Source: Megaustenia siamemsis (Eukaryota > Mollusca > Gastropoda > Stylommatophora > Ariophantidae). From it: a DNA stretch of 64,000 bases. This document shows, in pieces, positions 37,281-48,697 of this stretch. The notes beneath the pieces were generated by a model that worked only from the letters and a program-made list of their open reading frames with translations, searched no databases and was not told the origin of the DNA. Numbering within the stretch: the first letter of the stretch is position 1; every line of letters begins with the position of its first letter. The DNA is taken from contig JAVIAB010000124.1 in NCBI GenBank assembly GCA_032433765.1, positions 78,736,965-78,800,964 on the forward strand, written 5' to 3'. Position numbers and translations under genes: made by a program.

Positions 37281-38167
37281 ATTTTATTCATTCCTCTTCA
37301 GAAAGGTTCTTTTTCGCTCTTGGCTAAGGTACTTTCTTTTCTCCTCATTACTATGCTTTCTTTTCTCATCGTTGATGTACGCCCTTTTCCCACTCAATAA
37401 ATTAATTTCTTATCTTTCATTCAGATACACACTTTTTCCTATGTGATGTAGTTTCTTCTCTCTTCACTAAGATACTTCACTTCCTCAACACCAAAGTACT
37501 TTCTTTACTCTTCACTTTGTACTTTTTTACCGTGACGAAAGGATTTTATTTCTTCTCATGTCTATTTTATATCCATCTCGCTAAGTTACTTTCTTTCATA
37601 CTCGCACAGGTACTTTATTTTGTTTCTACATTCGTCGCAATAATAATATACAATTTCAATTAAAAAAAAGACTGTGTTTCCTTAAAATTGACAACGAACC
37701 ACTTGTTGTTGACTGTGTTCGATGCCATGACACCAAGCTATCTAGTATTTTATTTCTTTGTGGTCCGCGATCTCTCTTTCCTTGTATTTTGCCAGTTGTA
37801 ACCAAGTTCAAATTTTCATCTTCTCAAGATGTGTCCGAAAAATGTTTGGCGGGATAGAGTTATCCCATACCAAAGGAGTAGTTAGACGTCTCCCATCATT
37901 CGCTAGTAATCGGGACACCCTTGGGCAATGTGGAGCTCCCGTTTAGTGCCCCTATCAGGGTTGCGTTAAACCATTGGAGCGGGTGGTGGATGATGTTGTG
38001 GGAGCAGCCGACAAGGTTATGGTTCTCACTCCGTGATAGTGGGCAGAGGATCTCATTGATAGAGACAGTGGCTACAATCTCAGTTTAGTACAGTAACTGC
38101 CAGGAAGGAAAGGAATGGCAAACAACTTTCTTATATTGCCAAGTAAAATTATGTCATGGCTTTACAC
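37281..38167. other. Stretch without a supported gene
   Basis: 37281-37740 is AT-rich with recurring TACTTTCTTT-like phrases. 37850-38165 has a different, more GC-balanced composition and could be an unidentified interspersed repeat (contains GGAGCTCCCGTTTAGTGCCC). No ORF with a recognisable domain. Confidence 0.4.
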
Positions 38168-40490
38168 TCCTCTCTTCTCTGGGTAGTGAGATTCTATGCA
38201 TAGCCGTCTCTGGTATTGAGATCCATGTATAGCCCTCTCTGGGTAGTGAGATCCTATGTATAGCTCTCTCTGGGTAGTGAGATCCTATGTAAAGCCCTCT
38301 CCAGGTAGTGAGATCCTATGTATAGCCCTCTCTGGGTAGTGAGATCCTATGTATAGCCCTCTCTGGGTAATGAGACCCTATGTATAGCTCTCTCTGGGTA
38401 GTGAGCTCCCATGTATAGCCCTCTCTGGGTAGTGAAATTCTATGTATAGCCCTCTCTGGGAAGTGAGCTCCTATGTATCACACTCTGGGTAGTGAGCTCC
38501 TATGTGTCCCTCTCTGGGTAGTGAGCTCCTATGTATAGCCCTCTCTGGGTAGTGAGATCCTATGTATAGCCCTCTCTGGTAGTGAGATCCTATGTAAAGC
38601 CCTCTCTAGGTAGTAAGATCCTATGTAAAGCCCGCTTCAGGTAGTGAGATCATATGTATAGCCCTCTCTGGGTAGTGAGATCCTATGTATAGCCCTCTCT
38701 GGGTAGTGAGATCCTATGTATAGCTCTCTCTGGTTAGTGAGATCTTATGTATAGCCCTCTCTAGGTAGTAAGATCCTATGTATAGCACTCTCTGGTAGTG
38801 AGATCCTATGTATAGCCCTCTCTGGGTAGTGAGATCATATGTATAGCCCTCTCTGGGTAGTGAGATCCTATGTATAGCCCTCTCTGGTAGTGAGATCCTA
38901 TGTAAAGCCCTCTCTAGGTAGTAAGATCCTATGTAAAGCCCTCTCCAGGTAGTGAGATCCTACGTATAGCCCTCTCTGGGTAGTGAGATCCTATGTATAG
39001 CCCTCTTTGGGTAGCGAGATCCTATGTAAAGCCCTCTCTGGGTAGTAAGATACTATGTAAAGCCCTCTCTGGTAGTGAGATCCTATGTAAAGTCCTCTCT
39101 GGTAGTGAGATCCTATGTATAGCCCTCTATGGGTAGTGAGATCCTACGTATAGCCCTCTCTGGGTAGTGAGATCCTATGTATAGCCCTCTTTGGGTAGCG
39201 AGATCCTATGTAAAGCCCTCTCTGGGTAGTAAGATACTATGTAAAGCCCTCTCTGGTAGTGAGATCCTATGTAAAGTCCTCTCTGGGTAGTGAGATACTA
39301 TGTAAAGCCCTCTCTGGTAGTGAGATCCTATGTATGGAGTCTCTGGGTAGTGAGATACTATGTATAGCCCTCTCTGGTAGTGTTATCCTATGTAAAGCCC
39401 TCTATGGGTAGTGAGATACTATGTATAGCCCTCTCCGGTAGTGAGCCCTCTCTAATAGTAAGATCTTATGTATAGCCCTTTCTAGGTAGTAAGATCCTAT
39501 GTATAGCTCTCTCTGGTAGTGAGATCATATGTATAGCCCTCTCTGGGTAGTGAGATACTATGTATAGCCCGCTCTGGTAGTGAGACCCTAAGTAAAGCTC
39601 TCTCTGAGTAGTGAGATCCCATGTATAGCCCTCTCTAGGTAGTGAGGTCCTATGTATAGTCCTCTCTGGTAGTGAGATCCTATGTATAGCCCTGTCTGGT
39701 AGTGAGATCCTATGTATAGCCCTCTCTGGTAGTGAGATCCTATGTATAACCCTCTCTGATAGTGAGATCCTATGTATAGCCCTCTCTGGTAGTGAGATCT
39801 TATGTATAGCCCTCTCTGGGTAGTGGGATCCTATGCATAGCCCTCTCTGGTAGTGAGATCCTATGTATAGCCCTCTCTGGGTAGTGAGATCCTATGTATA
39901 GCCCTCTCTGGTAGTGAGATCCTATGTATAGCCCTCTCTGGTAGTGAGATCCTATGTATAGCCCTCTCTGGTAGTGAGATCCTATGTATAGCCCTCTCTA
40001 GGTAGTGAGAGCCTATGTATAGCCCTCTCTGGTAGCGAGATCCTATGTATAGCCCTCTCTGGTAGTGAGATCCTATGCATAGTCCTCTCTGGTAGTGAGA
40101 TCCTATGTAAAGCCCTCTCTGGGTAGTAAGATCCTATGTATAGCCCTTTCTGGTAGTGAGATCCTATGTAAAGCCTTCTCTGGGTAGTGAGATCCAATGT
40201 ATAGCCCTCGTCTGGTAGTGAGATCCTATGTATAGCCCCCTCTGATAGTGAGATCCTATGTATAGCCCTCTCTGGCTGTGAGATCCTAAGTATAGCCCTC
40301 TCTGGTAGTGAGATCCTATTTATAGCCCTCTCTGGTAGTGAGATCCTATGTATAGCCCTCTCTGGTATAAAGACCCTGTGTATAGCCCTCTCTGGTAGTG
40401 AGATCCTATGTATAGCTCTCTCTGGTAGTGAGATCCTATGTATAGCCCTCTCTGGTAGTGAGATCCTATGTAAAGCTCTCTCCAATTACG
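38168..40490 (-). repeat. 31/32-bp minisatellite, about 70 copies (dispersed family, locus 2)
   Basis: Plus-strand unit GTAGTGAGATCCTATGTATA plus GCCCTCTCTGG, with or without one more G. In reverse complement it reads CCAGAGAGGGCTATACATAG plus GATCTCACTAC, aligning with the 38-bp array at 34165-35360 (CCAAGGAGGGTAGACATCAT...CTCACTAC). The mixture of 31- and 32-bp units keeps shifting the frame; the 167-codon ORF at 39982-40485 (ERAIHRISLP repeats) is an artefact. Confidence 0.96.
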
Positions 40491-40734
40491 ACAAAAAGCA
40501 GGAGATCAGGTGCCCACTCGAGCAGTTTAAAAACCCTTGGCAGTTAAAAGTTGTAGAGAGTTGGCCAAAATGGCCGCTGCCTGGGTAAACTTGTTAGGCA
40601 AATCTGCACATGTCGAAGTCGGATTTGTCGGGTCGAAAGGCGCAGACTTAACGGTTTTGCCCTAAACCAGCGACATAACGTACCCTCGCCCACTTAACGA
40701 GTCAACACAAAGAAGAATCAAGGACTGACTGTTG
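40491..40734. other. Short unassigned segment
   Basis: Relatively GC-balanced stretch (contains CAAAATGGCCGCTGCCTGGG). No coding or RNA feature supported. Confidence 0.35.
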
Positions 40735-41481
40735 TCTGACAGTTTTTGAACATTGGTACTTAAGACTTTGCTGATGACATAGCTCTTCTATCAAATAAGT
40801 ATAAACAGATGTAAGATAAAATGAGCATATTTGATGAGAGATCACAACAGCTGGGACTGAAAATGGAGATAAGACCAAAATTATGAGAAATAATGCAGAT
40901 GGCAATAACCAAATAACAATAGGAGAAATACCTATACTAGACGTACAATCTTAAATATATTTGAACAATAATATAGACAGAACGTGAGGAGCAGAGAATG
41001 ATACAAAAATCATGATATTAAAAGCAAGAGTAGCATTCATTGCACTAAGAAGTCCAAAGGTTTAGTTTAAATACACCAAAAAATAAATTTCAACTCCAAT
41101 GTTAAATCAGTAATATTATATGGCAGTGAAACATGGAGAACAATAAAATGACGATCACGAAGATACATACCTTCATTAATGAATGCTTGGAAGAATAAGA
41201 GGATGGAAATGGCAGGACAAAATCACTAACATAGAATTATGGAAAAATACCAGTCAAATACCAGTGGATAAAGAGATACAACGAAGACGATGACACTGGA
41301 TAGGACACACACTGCGGAAGCCAAATGAGAGTACTACACGACAGGTCCTTTTTGGAATCCCCAGGGAAGAGGCAAAGAAGAAGAATACATATTTTTGTAG
41401 AAGACAGATAGAAGCAGAGAAGAAGATGACGGGGAAGACATGGAATGATCTTAATAGAATGGCAAGAAACAGAACGGCTTG
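40735..41481 (+). pseudogene. Decayed LINE reverse transcriptase 3' half, family E
   Basis: Starts with FADDIALLSNKYKQM (motif C, 40754 on) and continues through several frames: ILYGSETWRTIK, GRIRGWKWQDKIT-like sequence near 41190, a RRRWHWIGHTL-like stretch near 41287, and GPFWNPQGRGKEEEYI. Ends in NGLESVCRRPMLYRE, the frame-shifted form of the VFVEDLCSTGS ending. Many stops and frameshifts. A second, cleaner copy of this end is on the minus strand at 45257-45499. Confidence 0.82.
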
Positions 41482-41755
41482 GAAAGTGTTTGTCGAAGAC
41501 CTATGCTCTACAGGGAGTTGAAAGTGTTTGCTGAAGACCTATACTCTACAGGGAGTTGAAAGTGTTTGTTGAAGACCTATGCTCTACAGGGAGTTGAAAG
41601 TGTTTGTTGAAGACCTATACTCTACAGGGAGTTGAAAGTGTTTGCTGAAGACCTATACTCTACAGGGAGTTGAAAGTGTTTGTTGAAGACCTATGCTCTA
41701 CAGGGAGTTGAAAGTGTTTGTTGAAGACCTATAATCTACAGGGAGTTAAAAGTTA
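41482..41755 (+). repeat. 38-bp minisatellite grown from the LINE family E terminus
   Basis: About seven copies of AAAGTGTTTGTTGAAGACCT plus ATGCTCTACAGGGAGTTG. The first copy is the terminal coding sequence of the LINE (KVFVEDLCSTGS region and stop). So the last codons plus the first 3' UTR bases were tandemly amplified. Confidence 0.92.
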
Positions 41756-41929
41756 GAAGAAATTATATTGCAGCATTGTAATGATTATCTCTTGTGCTGT
41801 TCCTTTACTCGGTAAAACTTTGCCAGACACTTCTAACGATAACTTTCTTATATGTTTAAAAAAAAATACTATTTTAAAACCTCCTGAGACTTTTCAGCGA
41901 GTAAAATTCAAATTTACGATCTAAACCAG

Positions 41930-43150
41930 ACACTTAGTGTGATAACTAGTGATGATTAAGACTTAGTGTGATAACTAGTGATGATTAAGACTTAGTGTGA
42001 TAACCAGTGATGATTAAGACTTAGTGTGATAACTAGTGATGATTAAGACTTAGTGTGATAACTAGTGATGATTAAGACTTAGTGTGATAACTAGTGATGA
42101 TTAAGACTTAGTGTGATAACTAGTGATGATTAAGACTTAGTGTGATAACTAGTGATGATTAAGACTTAGTGTGATAACTAGTGATGATTGAGACTTAGTG
42201 TGATAACTAGTGATGATTGAGACTTAGTGTGATAACTAGTGATGATTGAGACTTAGTGTGATAACCAGTGATGATTGAGACTTAGTGTGATAACTAGTGA
42301 TGATTAAGACTTAGTGTGATAACTAGTGATGATTAAGACTTAGTGTGATAACCAGTGATGATTGAGACTTAGTGTGATAACCAGTGATGATTGAGACTAA
42401 GTGTGATAACCAGTGATGATTGAGACTTAGTATGATAACTAGTGATGATTAAGACTTAGTGTGATAACTAGTGATGATTGAGACTTAGTGTGATAACTAG
42501 TGGTGATTAAGACTTAGTGTGATAACTAGTGATGATTGAGACTTAGTGTGATAACCAGTGATGATTGAGACTTAGTGTGATAACTAGTGATGATTAAGAC
42601 TTAGTGTGATAACTAGTGATGATTAAGACTTAGTGTGATAACTAGTGATGATTAAGACTTAGTGTGATAACTAGTGATGATTAAGACTTAGTGTGATAAC
42701 TAGTGATGATTAAGACTTAGTGTGATAACTAGTGATGATTGAGACTTAGTGTGATAACTAGTGATGATTGAGACTTAGTGTGATAACTAGTGATGATTGA
42801 GACTTAGTGTGATAACCAGTGATGATTGAGACTTAGTGTGATAACTAGTGATGATTAAGACTTAGTGTGATAACTAGTGATGATTGAGACTTAGTGTGAT
42901 AACCAGTGATGATTGAGACTAAGTGTGATAACCAGTGATGATTGAGACTTAGTATGATAACTAGTGATGATTAAGACTTAGTGTGATAACTAGTGATGAT
43001 TGAGACTTAGTGTGATAACTAGTGGTGATTAAGACTTAGTGTGATAACTAGTGATGATTGAGACTTAGTGTGATAACCAGTGATGATTAAGACTTAGTGT
43101 TATAACCAGTGATGATTGAGAATTAGTCTGATAACCAGTGATGATTGAGA
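41930..43150 (+). repeat. 29-bp minisatellite, about 42 copies, with 18-unit higher-order period
   Basis: Unit ACTTAGTGTGATAACTAGTG plus ATGATTAAG. The rare variant TTGAGACTAAGTGTG occurs at 42391 and 42913, 522 bp (18 units) apart, and flanking variants follow in the same order. Confidence 0.97.
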
Positions 43151-43960
43151 TTTGTTCCAAGGCAGTAGTTCTCAAGCTGTTTTGACTCGCGACCCCCAGA
43201 ACGTGAACATGCGGTTCTAAAGCACAGGTAGAGGCAGCATATATTTTGCTAAAAAAGCCAACATGTTATTTATGCTTAAAATATCACTGTTAGATCAAGA
43301 AACAAAATATGGGAAAATTGAAAGTAATACATTAGTTAACCCATTGTTTATGTTATTACTATTTTTTTTTAAACTATATTTATTTGCTGTCAAGATAATT
43401 TTATATGCCAGAATTTGATGACTTCAAATCATTAGACGTAATGTAACCATGACAATTATGGCGCCTTTACTAGGAAGAAACAGCGATAATAAACGAAATA
43501 ATGACAAAACATTTCTCACAAATAAAGAGCTAGTGGATAATTTGACATGAAATATTGCACTTTAGCATGTGCAAATAAAATACCTGGCTACATTAGCATT
43601 CTTGGGGGAGATCAGCTAAGCGCTGAACAATGGACAAATTACACGGACCATTTCCACAACATTGATTTGCTGCATTGTTAATTACAAATTATTTATACAA
43701 TACTGTTGATTCCAAGAAAAATAATGATGGTCGTGTTTACAACCCATTTGTTAATGAGCTTGAAATTATTGGCCGGAGCTCGTTCAGTGAGTTCTTAATG
43801 GAGATAAAAGAAAGGCATTCCTTTCATAGACAGGGAAACAAAGATCGTATATTGAGGTCCTTTTTTGTATTTTTTGAATGAAGCCATTTGTTTGCTGCTG
43901 GAGCATCATTGACGAGAGTCATAACTTGAGGGTGAGAGGGGACAATTTATTAATTACTGG
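43151..43960. other. Possible hAT transposon end and featureless DNA
   Basis: 43163-43200 reads CAGTAGTTCTCAAGCTGTTT and TGACTCGCGACCCCC, which strongly resembles the CAGTGGTTCTCAA...GACCCC ends of many hAT elements. The ORF 43675-43881 (68 aa) has no motif that I can assign to a hAT transposase, and I could not find a matching opposite end. Confidence 0.45.
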
Positions 43961-43964
43961 GGAG

Positions 43965-44072
43965 AGAAAAGAAGGTACGTCGTTGAAAAGAGAGTAAAAG
44001 CGAGAGAGAGAGAGAGAGAGATCTCTTTCATTGGGGAGAGAAAAGGAGGTATATCACCGAAAAGAGAGTAAA

Positions 44073-44118
<46 letters not shown>

Positions 44119-44255
44119 CATTGAGGCGAGAAAAGGAGGTATATTGCTGAAAAGAGAGTAAAAGCACGAGAGAGATCTCTTTCATTGGGGAGAGGAAATG
44201 AGGTATATCGCCGAAAAGAGAGTAAAAACGAGAGAGAGAGAAAGAAGTCTTTCAC
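43965..44255 (+). repeat. Diverged ~80-90-bp repeat with (AG)n cores, 4 copies
   Basis: Each copy has TGGGGAGAGAAAAG.AGGTA, then a CG-containing spacer, then AAAAGAGAGTAAAAGCGAGA and an AG run of variable length. Length differences are mainly in the AG run. Confidence 0.88.
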
Positions 44256-44363
44256 TGAGCATTGGGAAAGGGGTTCATTATTTTAACGAAAAGCTGAAAA
44301 TCGACCGTTTTTTGAAGAGAAGGAAGAGGCTTCAGTGAAAGTTGTTCACTTGTTACATTGCTT

Positions 44364-45247
44364 GGTTGAAAATAAGTTCTTTTACTGGGTTGAAAATAAG
44401 TTCTTTTACTGGGTTGAAAATAAGTTCTATTACTGGGATGAAAATAAGTTCTATTACTGGGTTGAAAATAAGTTCTTTTACTGGGTTGAAAATAAGTTCT
44501 ATTACTGGGATGAAAATAAGTTCTATTACTGGGATGAAAATAAGTTCTATTACTGGGATGAAAATAAGTTCTTTTACTGGGTTGAAAATAAGTTCTTTTA
44601 CTGGGTTGAAAATAAGTTCTATTACTGGGATGAAAATAAGTTCTATTACTGGGATGAAAATAAGTTCTATTACTGGGTTGAAAATAAGTTCTATTACTGG
44701 GTTGAAAATAAGTTCTATTACTGGGTTGAAAATAAGTTCTTTTACTGGGTTGAAAATAAGTTCTATTACTGGGTTGAAAATAAGTTCTATTACTGGGATG
44801 AAAATAAGTTCTATTACTGGGATGAAAATAAGTTCTATTACTGGGTTGAAAATAAGTTCTATTACTGGGTTGAAAATAAGTTCTATTACTGGGTTGAAAA
44901 TAAGTTCTATTACTGGGTTGAAAATAAGTTATATTACTGGGTTGAAAATAAGTTCTATTACTGGGTTGAAAATAAGTTCTATTACTGGGTTGAAAATAAG
45001 TTCTATTACTGGGTTGAAAATAAGTTCTATTACTGGGTTGAAAATAAGTTCTATTACTGGGTTGAAGATAAGTTCTATTACTGGGTTGAAAATAAGTTCT
45101 ATTACTGGGTTGAAAATAAGTTCTATTACTGGGTTGAAAATAAGTTCTATTACTGGGTTGAAAATAAGTTCTATTACTGAGTTGAAAATAATTTCTATTA
45201 CTGGGTTGAAAATAAGTTATATTACTGGGTTGAAAATAAGCTCTATT
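44364..45247 (+). repeat. 24-bp minisatellite, left block (about 36 copies)
   Basis: Unit GTTGAAAATAAGTTCTATTA plus CTGG. Because 24 is a multiple of 3 and the unit has no stop, frames 44335-45180 (YYWVENKF repeats, 281 aa) and 44342-45334 (ITGLKISS repeats, 330 aa) are open; neither is credible as a gene. GTT/GAT and TTT/TAT variants are interspersed. Confidence 0.97.
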
Positions 45248-45703
45248 CTTCTTCTGCTACCTTTTAGCTCCCAGTGGAGCATAGGTCTTCAACAAACACT
45301 TTCCAAGTCGTTCTGTTTTTTGCAATTCTTTTAAGATCATTCCATGTCTTCCCATCATCTTCATCTCTGCTTCGATCTGTCTTCTCCAAGAATTCCTTGG
45401 TCTTCCCCTTTGTCTTTTCCCCTGGGGATTCCAAAACAGGGCCTGTTGTGTAATACTCTCAGTTTGCTTCCGTAGTTTTGTTGTCCTATCCATCGCCATC
45501 TTCTACACTTCCTGGTTGACGGATTAACTTTATCTCTCTTTGACTTGTCAATGTTTGTGAACTTTTTTCGGCTTATTTTTTTTTACAGTATGGGATAGCC
45601 AGTCCCATGCCTAACTCTCCTTTCTCCCCTCTTACGAACATGCCTGGTAGGGTACAACGACACCATTCTTTACTCCCCTTTCGGGCCCCGGCAGCGCACG
45701 GGC
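45248..45703 (-). mobile_element. Chimeric retro-insertion: LINE family E 3' end plus SINE-like core, in the 24-bp array
   Basis: Minus strand. The 5' part (45703 to about 45590) contains a SINE-like core with CCAGGCATGTTCGTAAGAGG, related to 48247-48517. After an A-rich linker comes an RRWRWIGQ-like stretch, then the ORF 45499-45257 with TKLRKQTESITQQALFWNPQ, GKRQRGRPRNSWRRQIEAEM and an end modified from the family E terminus. The whole insert is bordered by GCTCTATT at 45240-45247 and 45704-45711; the normal array unit has GTTCTATT there, so the shared T-to-C variant supports a genuine 8-bp target-site duplication. Confidence 0.8.
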
Positions 45704-45835
45704 GCTCTATTACTGGGTTGAAAATAAGTTCTATTACTGGGTTGAAAATAAGTTCTATTACTGGGTTGAAAATAAGTTCTATTACTGGGTTGAAAATAAG
45801 TTCTATTTCTGGGTTGAAATTTCTTTACTGGGTGT
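45704..45835 (+). repeat. 24-bp minisatellite, right block (about 5 copies)
   Basis: Continuation of the array at 44364-45247 after the inserted retroelement; last unit degenerates near 45835. Confidence 0.95.
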
Positions 45836-46165
45836 AAATGAAGTATGATCCCTCAGCAGGAAATAAACTCCATTATTTTGGAGGAAACAAATTTCTTCAC
45901 TGGATTGACCTGGAGTTCATTACTAAAGCGAAATGGGAGTTCCATTTTATTTCTAACCCTATTTTTAGTCTGTTTCCATGTCTTCTTTCAGGCTTCACTT
46001 TGACCTTCTGGGTGTGTCTATTTTTCAAGGCTTCCGTATGCGTTTTTTCTTTGACATGATATTCATAGTAGGATATGGGATAGTATCCATTGCATGCCTA
46101 GTTGTATTTTTAAGGATGAATAAATATACGTGGATTCTTATTTAAAGAAATAATTAATTCTTCTA
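45836..46165. other. Stretch without a supported gene
   Basis: A few degraded 24-bp units may persist to about 45930 (AATAAACTCCATTATTTTGG). Otherwise nothing. Confidence 0.4.
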
Positions 46166-46620
46166 TTTATTTTTCTTCCTCTTATTCTTATTCTTTCCTT
46201 CCTCGTTTGCCTTTCAGCGTCGAAGGTAGATATAATGTACGGTTTTGATCTTCTGTTCGCCTCTGCTGCTGTTATGTTTCCTAGTGTTTCTAATATTCCA
46301 CCAGTCCATCTTTTTCGTGGTCGGCCCTTGGATCTGGTGTTCTCGCAACGTTTATTGAAGGCTCGTTGTGTTGTGTTTTGAACTTTCTACCCTGTCACGT
46401 TGCCAAACCATTTTATGTGTTGTTTCTTTATATATTCTATTGCGGGGGTTATTCCTAACTTTTTTTCCCAGTTCTTCATTTCTGATCTTATCTCTCGGGC
46501 TGTTTCCTGCCATTCATCTAATACATTTAATCTCAGTAGAGGTTATTTTTCTTATTCTTGCATCTAGGGTCCAGGATTGGTAGCGCCACGTTGGGATGAA
46601 GATTGTACTGTACAGTACCC
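46166..46620 (-). pseudogene. LINE family A, 3' third
   Basis: In reverse complement: NPGP-like start near 46580 with TRIRKITSTEIKC-type sequence, then RDKIRNEELGKKLGI, an IKWFGNVTG segment, QRAFNKRCENTRSKGRPRKR and WTGGILETLGNITAAEANRR, ending in the STFDAERQTRKE signature and a GAATAAGAATAAGAGGAAGA tail. It matches 3040-3590 without the 21-bp expansion, and so gives the pre-expansion state of that array. Reading frames are interrupted. Confidence 0.85.
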
Positions 46621-47155
46621 TGTAGAATAATTAATTAACTAAATAACTAACTAGCAAGCTAGTTAACTAATTAACTAAGTAATTATTAATTGCAACTGGC
46701 TGACTTAAGTTTGGCTAAGTAACTAATTGCCTGACTGATTGACTATTAAAATAATTAACTGAATAACTGACTCATTATTTCTAATTATGCATGTCTTGTC
46801 TCATACGGTAGCCACTTTGAGCCGACTATCTCAGTGATTATAACACGGATCGCATGATTGCTTTGGCCACGTCATCGTAGATATATCCGACAAACATTGT
46901 GAGGGCATATTCCACAGACTAATTGAGACTAGAACACTTTGTTCATAAATATATGTGTTCAGTGAATAGACGTCTTTAGAGTGAGATTATAGCAGTTATT
47001 ATTTCGTAATTAGTTGTGTTCGGCGTCGCTTTATTGCGTACGGACAACGGAGTGTTCGTTATTCAACCAATTTGTGACGGTATTCATTGAATGCACTTGA
47101 CGTAAAGTTAAAATATATAGTTTCAGTCATTAGCGCAGGAAGCAGTCTACGAATT
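46621..47155. other. Stretch without a supported gene
   Basis: 46625-46760 is rich in TAACTAACTAA-type short repeats. The rest is AT-rich and featureless. Confidence 0.45.
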
Positions 47156-47174
47156 ATTTATTTTTATTTCAAAA

Positions 47175-47189
47175 GAAAGAGTGAGAGAG

Positions 47190-47228
<39 letters not shown>

Positions 47229-47714
47229 TAAAGGAAAGCGAAGGAAAGATAGAGAAATGAATAGTGAAAAAAGAGAAAAGTTACAGAGCAAGAAAGTGAG
47301 AGAAAGAGAATAAGACGTAAAGAGTGATAAGCAAATAAATAAAGGTAGAGAGAGAGAGAGCGCGAGAGAGAATGAAAGAAAGAGAAATAAGGGAAGAGAA
47401 AGTTAGAGTGAGAAGAACAGAAAACAAAAGAAAGAGAGATAAAGGATTAGAAGAAAAAAAAAGAGAAACGTTATTGAGCAAAAATAAAGAGAGTGAGAGA
47501 AAGAGAATTAAAGAATGAGAGGTAAAGAAATAAAATTAGAGAGGGAAATGGAGAAAACAAAATAAAGAGAAATAAGGAAGAGAGCAAGAAAAAAAGTTGC
47601 AAAACAAGAAAGATAGAGGTAATGAGAGGTAAAGAAAGGTAAATAGAGAGAAACAAAATGAAATAAGGCGAAAGACAAAAAAAAAAAAGAAAGGTACAGA
47701 GCAAGAAAGAAAGA

Positions 47715-47768
<54 letters not shown>

Positions 47769-47820
47769 AAGAGAGAAGGAAAAAAAGAGAAAGAAATAAA
47801 AAACGTGAGAGAAAGAATGG
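47175..47820 (+). repeat. Purine-rich GA/GAAA low-complexity tract
   Basis: Two long (AG)n runs (about 47196-47226 and 47718-47764) separated by irregular GAGA/AAAGAGA sequence. Minus-strand ORFs here (LFLLSSLF-like) are composition artefacts. Confidence 0.93.
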
Positions 47821-47869
47821 GTGAGGATCGTATAATAAGAAAGTAAAAAAGGTAAGACTCCTTGTAAAT

Positions 47870-48246
47870 GTATGGGATTATGATTATATTATATGGGATT
47901 ATGATTATATTATATGGGATTATGATTATATTATATGGGATTATGATTATATTATATGGGATTATGATTATATTATATGAGATATGATTATATTATATGG
48001 GATTATGATTATATTATATGGGATTATGATTATATTATATGGGATATGGTTATATTATATGGAATTATGATTATATTATATGGGATTATGATTATATTAT
48101 ATGGGATATGGTTATATTATATGGGATATGGTTATATTATATGGGATATGGTTATATTATATGAGATATGGTTATATTATATGGGATTGATTATAATATA
48201 TGGGATATGGTTATATTATATGGGATTATGATTATATTATATGGGA
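47870..48246 (+). repeat. 21-bp AT-rich minisatellite
   Basis: Unit ATTATGATTATATTATATGG plus G, with an 18-bp variant (GATATGGTTATATTATAT-type). Gives the artefactual YIIWDYD ORF at 47977-48231. It resumes briefly after the SINE-like insertion at 48518. Confidence 0.95.
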
Positions 48247-48517
48247 CATGCTCCCGTGTGTTACCGTGGCCTCATTATGTGGGAAGTAAAGAATAGTGAC
48301 ACTGTGACCTTCCAGGCATGTCGTAAGAGGCGACTAAGGAGGTTGATCGATGGTTTGACAAGCTGTCATTGTAAAAAGTATTGTTATGGAAACAGAGCCA
48401 TATATTTTAGAAGCAGTGATCTCTGCAATATGTGCCATTTTGGCACACAAGGTTTCTGTTTTTGAGATTGTGGTTCTGCCCTATGTGCCGTCTTCGGCTC
48501 GAAAGGACAATAGATAG
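48247..48517 (+). mobile_element. SINE-like element with conserved core, inside the 21-bp array
   Basis: Non-coding insertion with GGGAAGTAAAGAATAGTGAC, CCAGGCATGTCGTAAGAGGC and GACTAAGGAGG, ending CGAAAGGACAATAGATAG. The middle part aligns with the minus-strand 45590-45703. Array sequence ATATGGGA flanks it at 48239-48246 and 48518-48525, compatible with an 8-bp duplication, but the array itself contains that string. I see no convincing tRNA-type boxes A and B, so the head may be truncated or of another kind. Confidence 0.65.
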
Positions 48518-48525
48518 ATATGGGA

Positions 48526-48610
48526 TATGGTTATATAATATGATTAATGTCTATATAATATGTGACCCACGATATGTTTTTGTAGCCCTTGGTATGTAAG
48601 AATATGAGAA

Positions 48611-48697
<87 letters not shown>

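Noticed and set aside
37850..38160. SINE-like core similar to 48247-48517
   Set aside because: Only GGGATAG and CCCATACC coincide; no collinear alignment by eye.
39982..40485. 167-aa ERAIHRISLP repeat protein
   Set aside because: 31/32-bp array; open only where consecutive units happen to keep frame.
44335..45334. 281-aa and 330-aa repeat proteins (YYWVENKF, ITGLKISS)
   Set aside because: 24-bp unit is a multiple of three without stops, and two frames are open at once.
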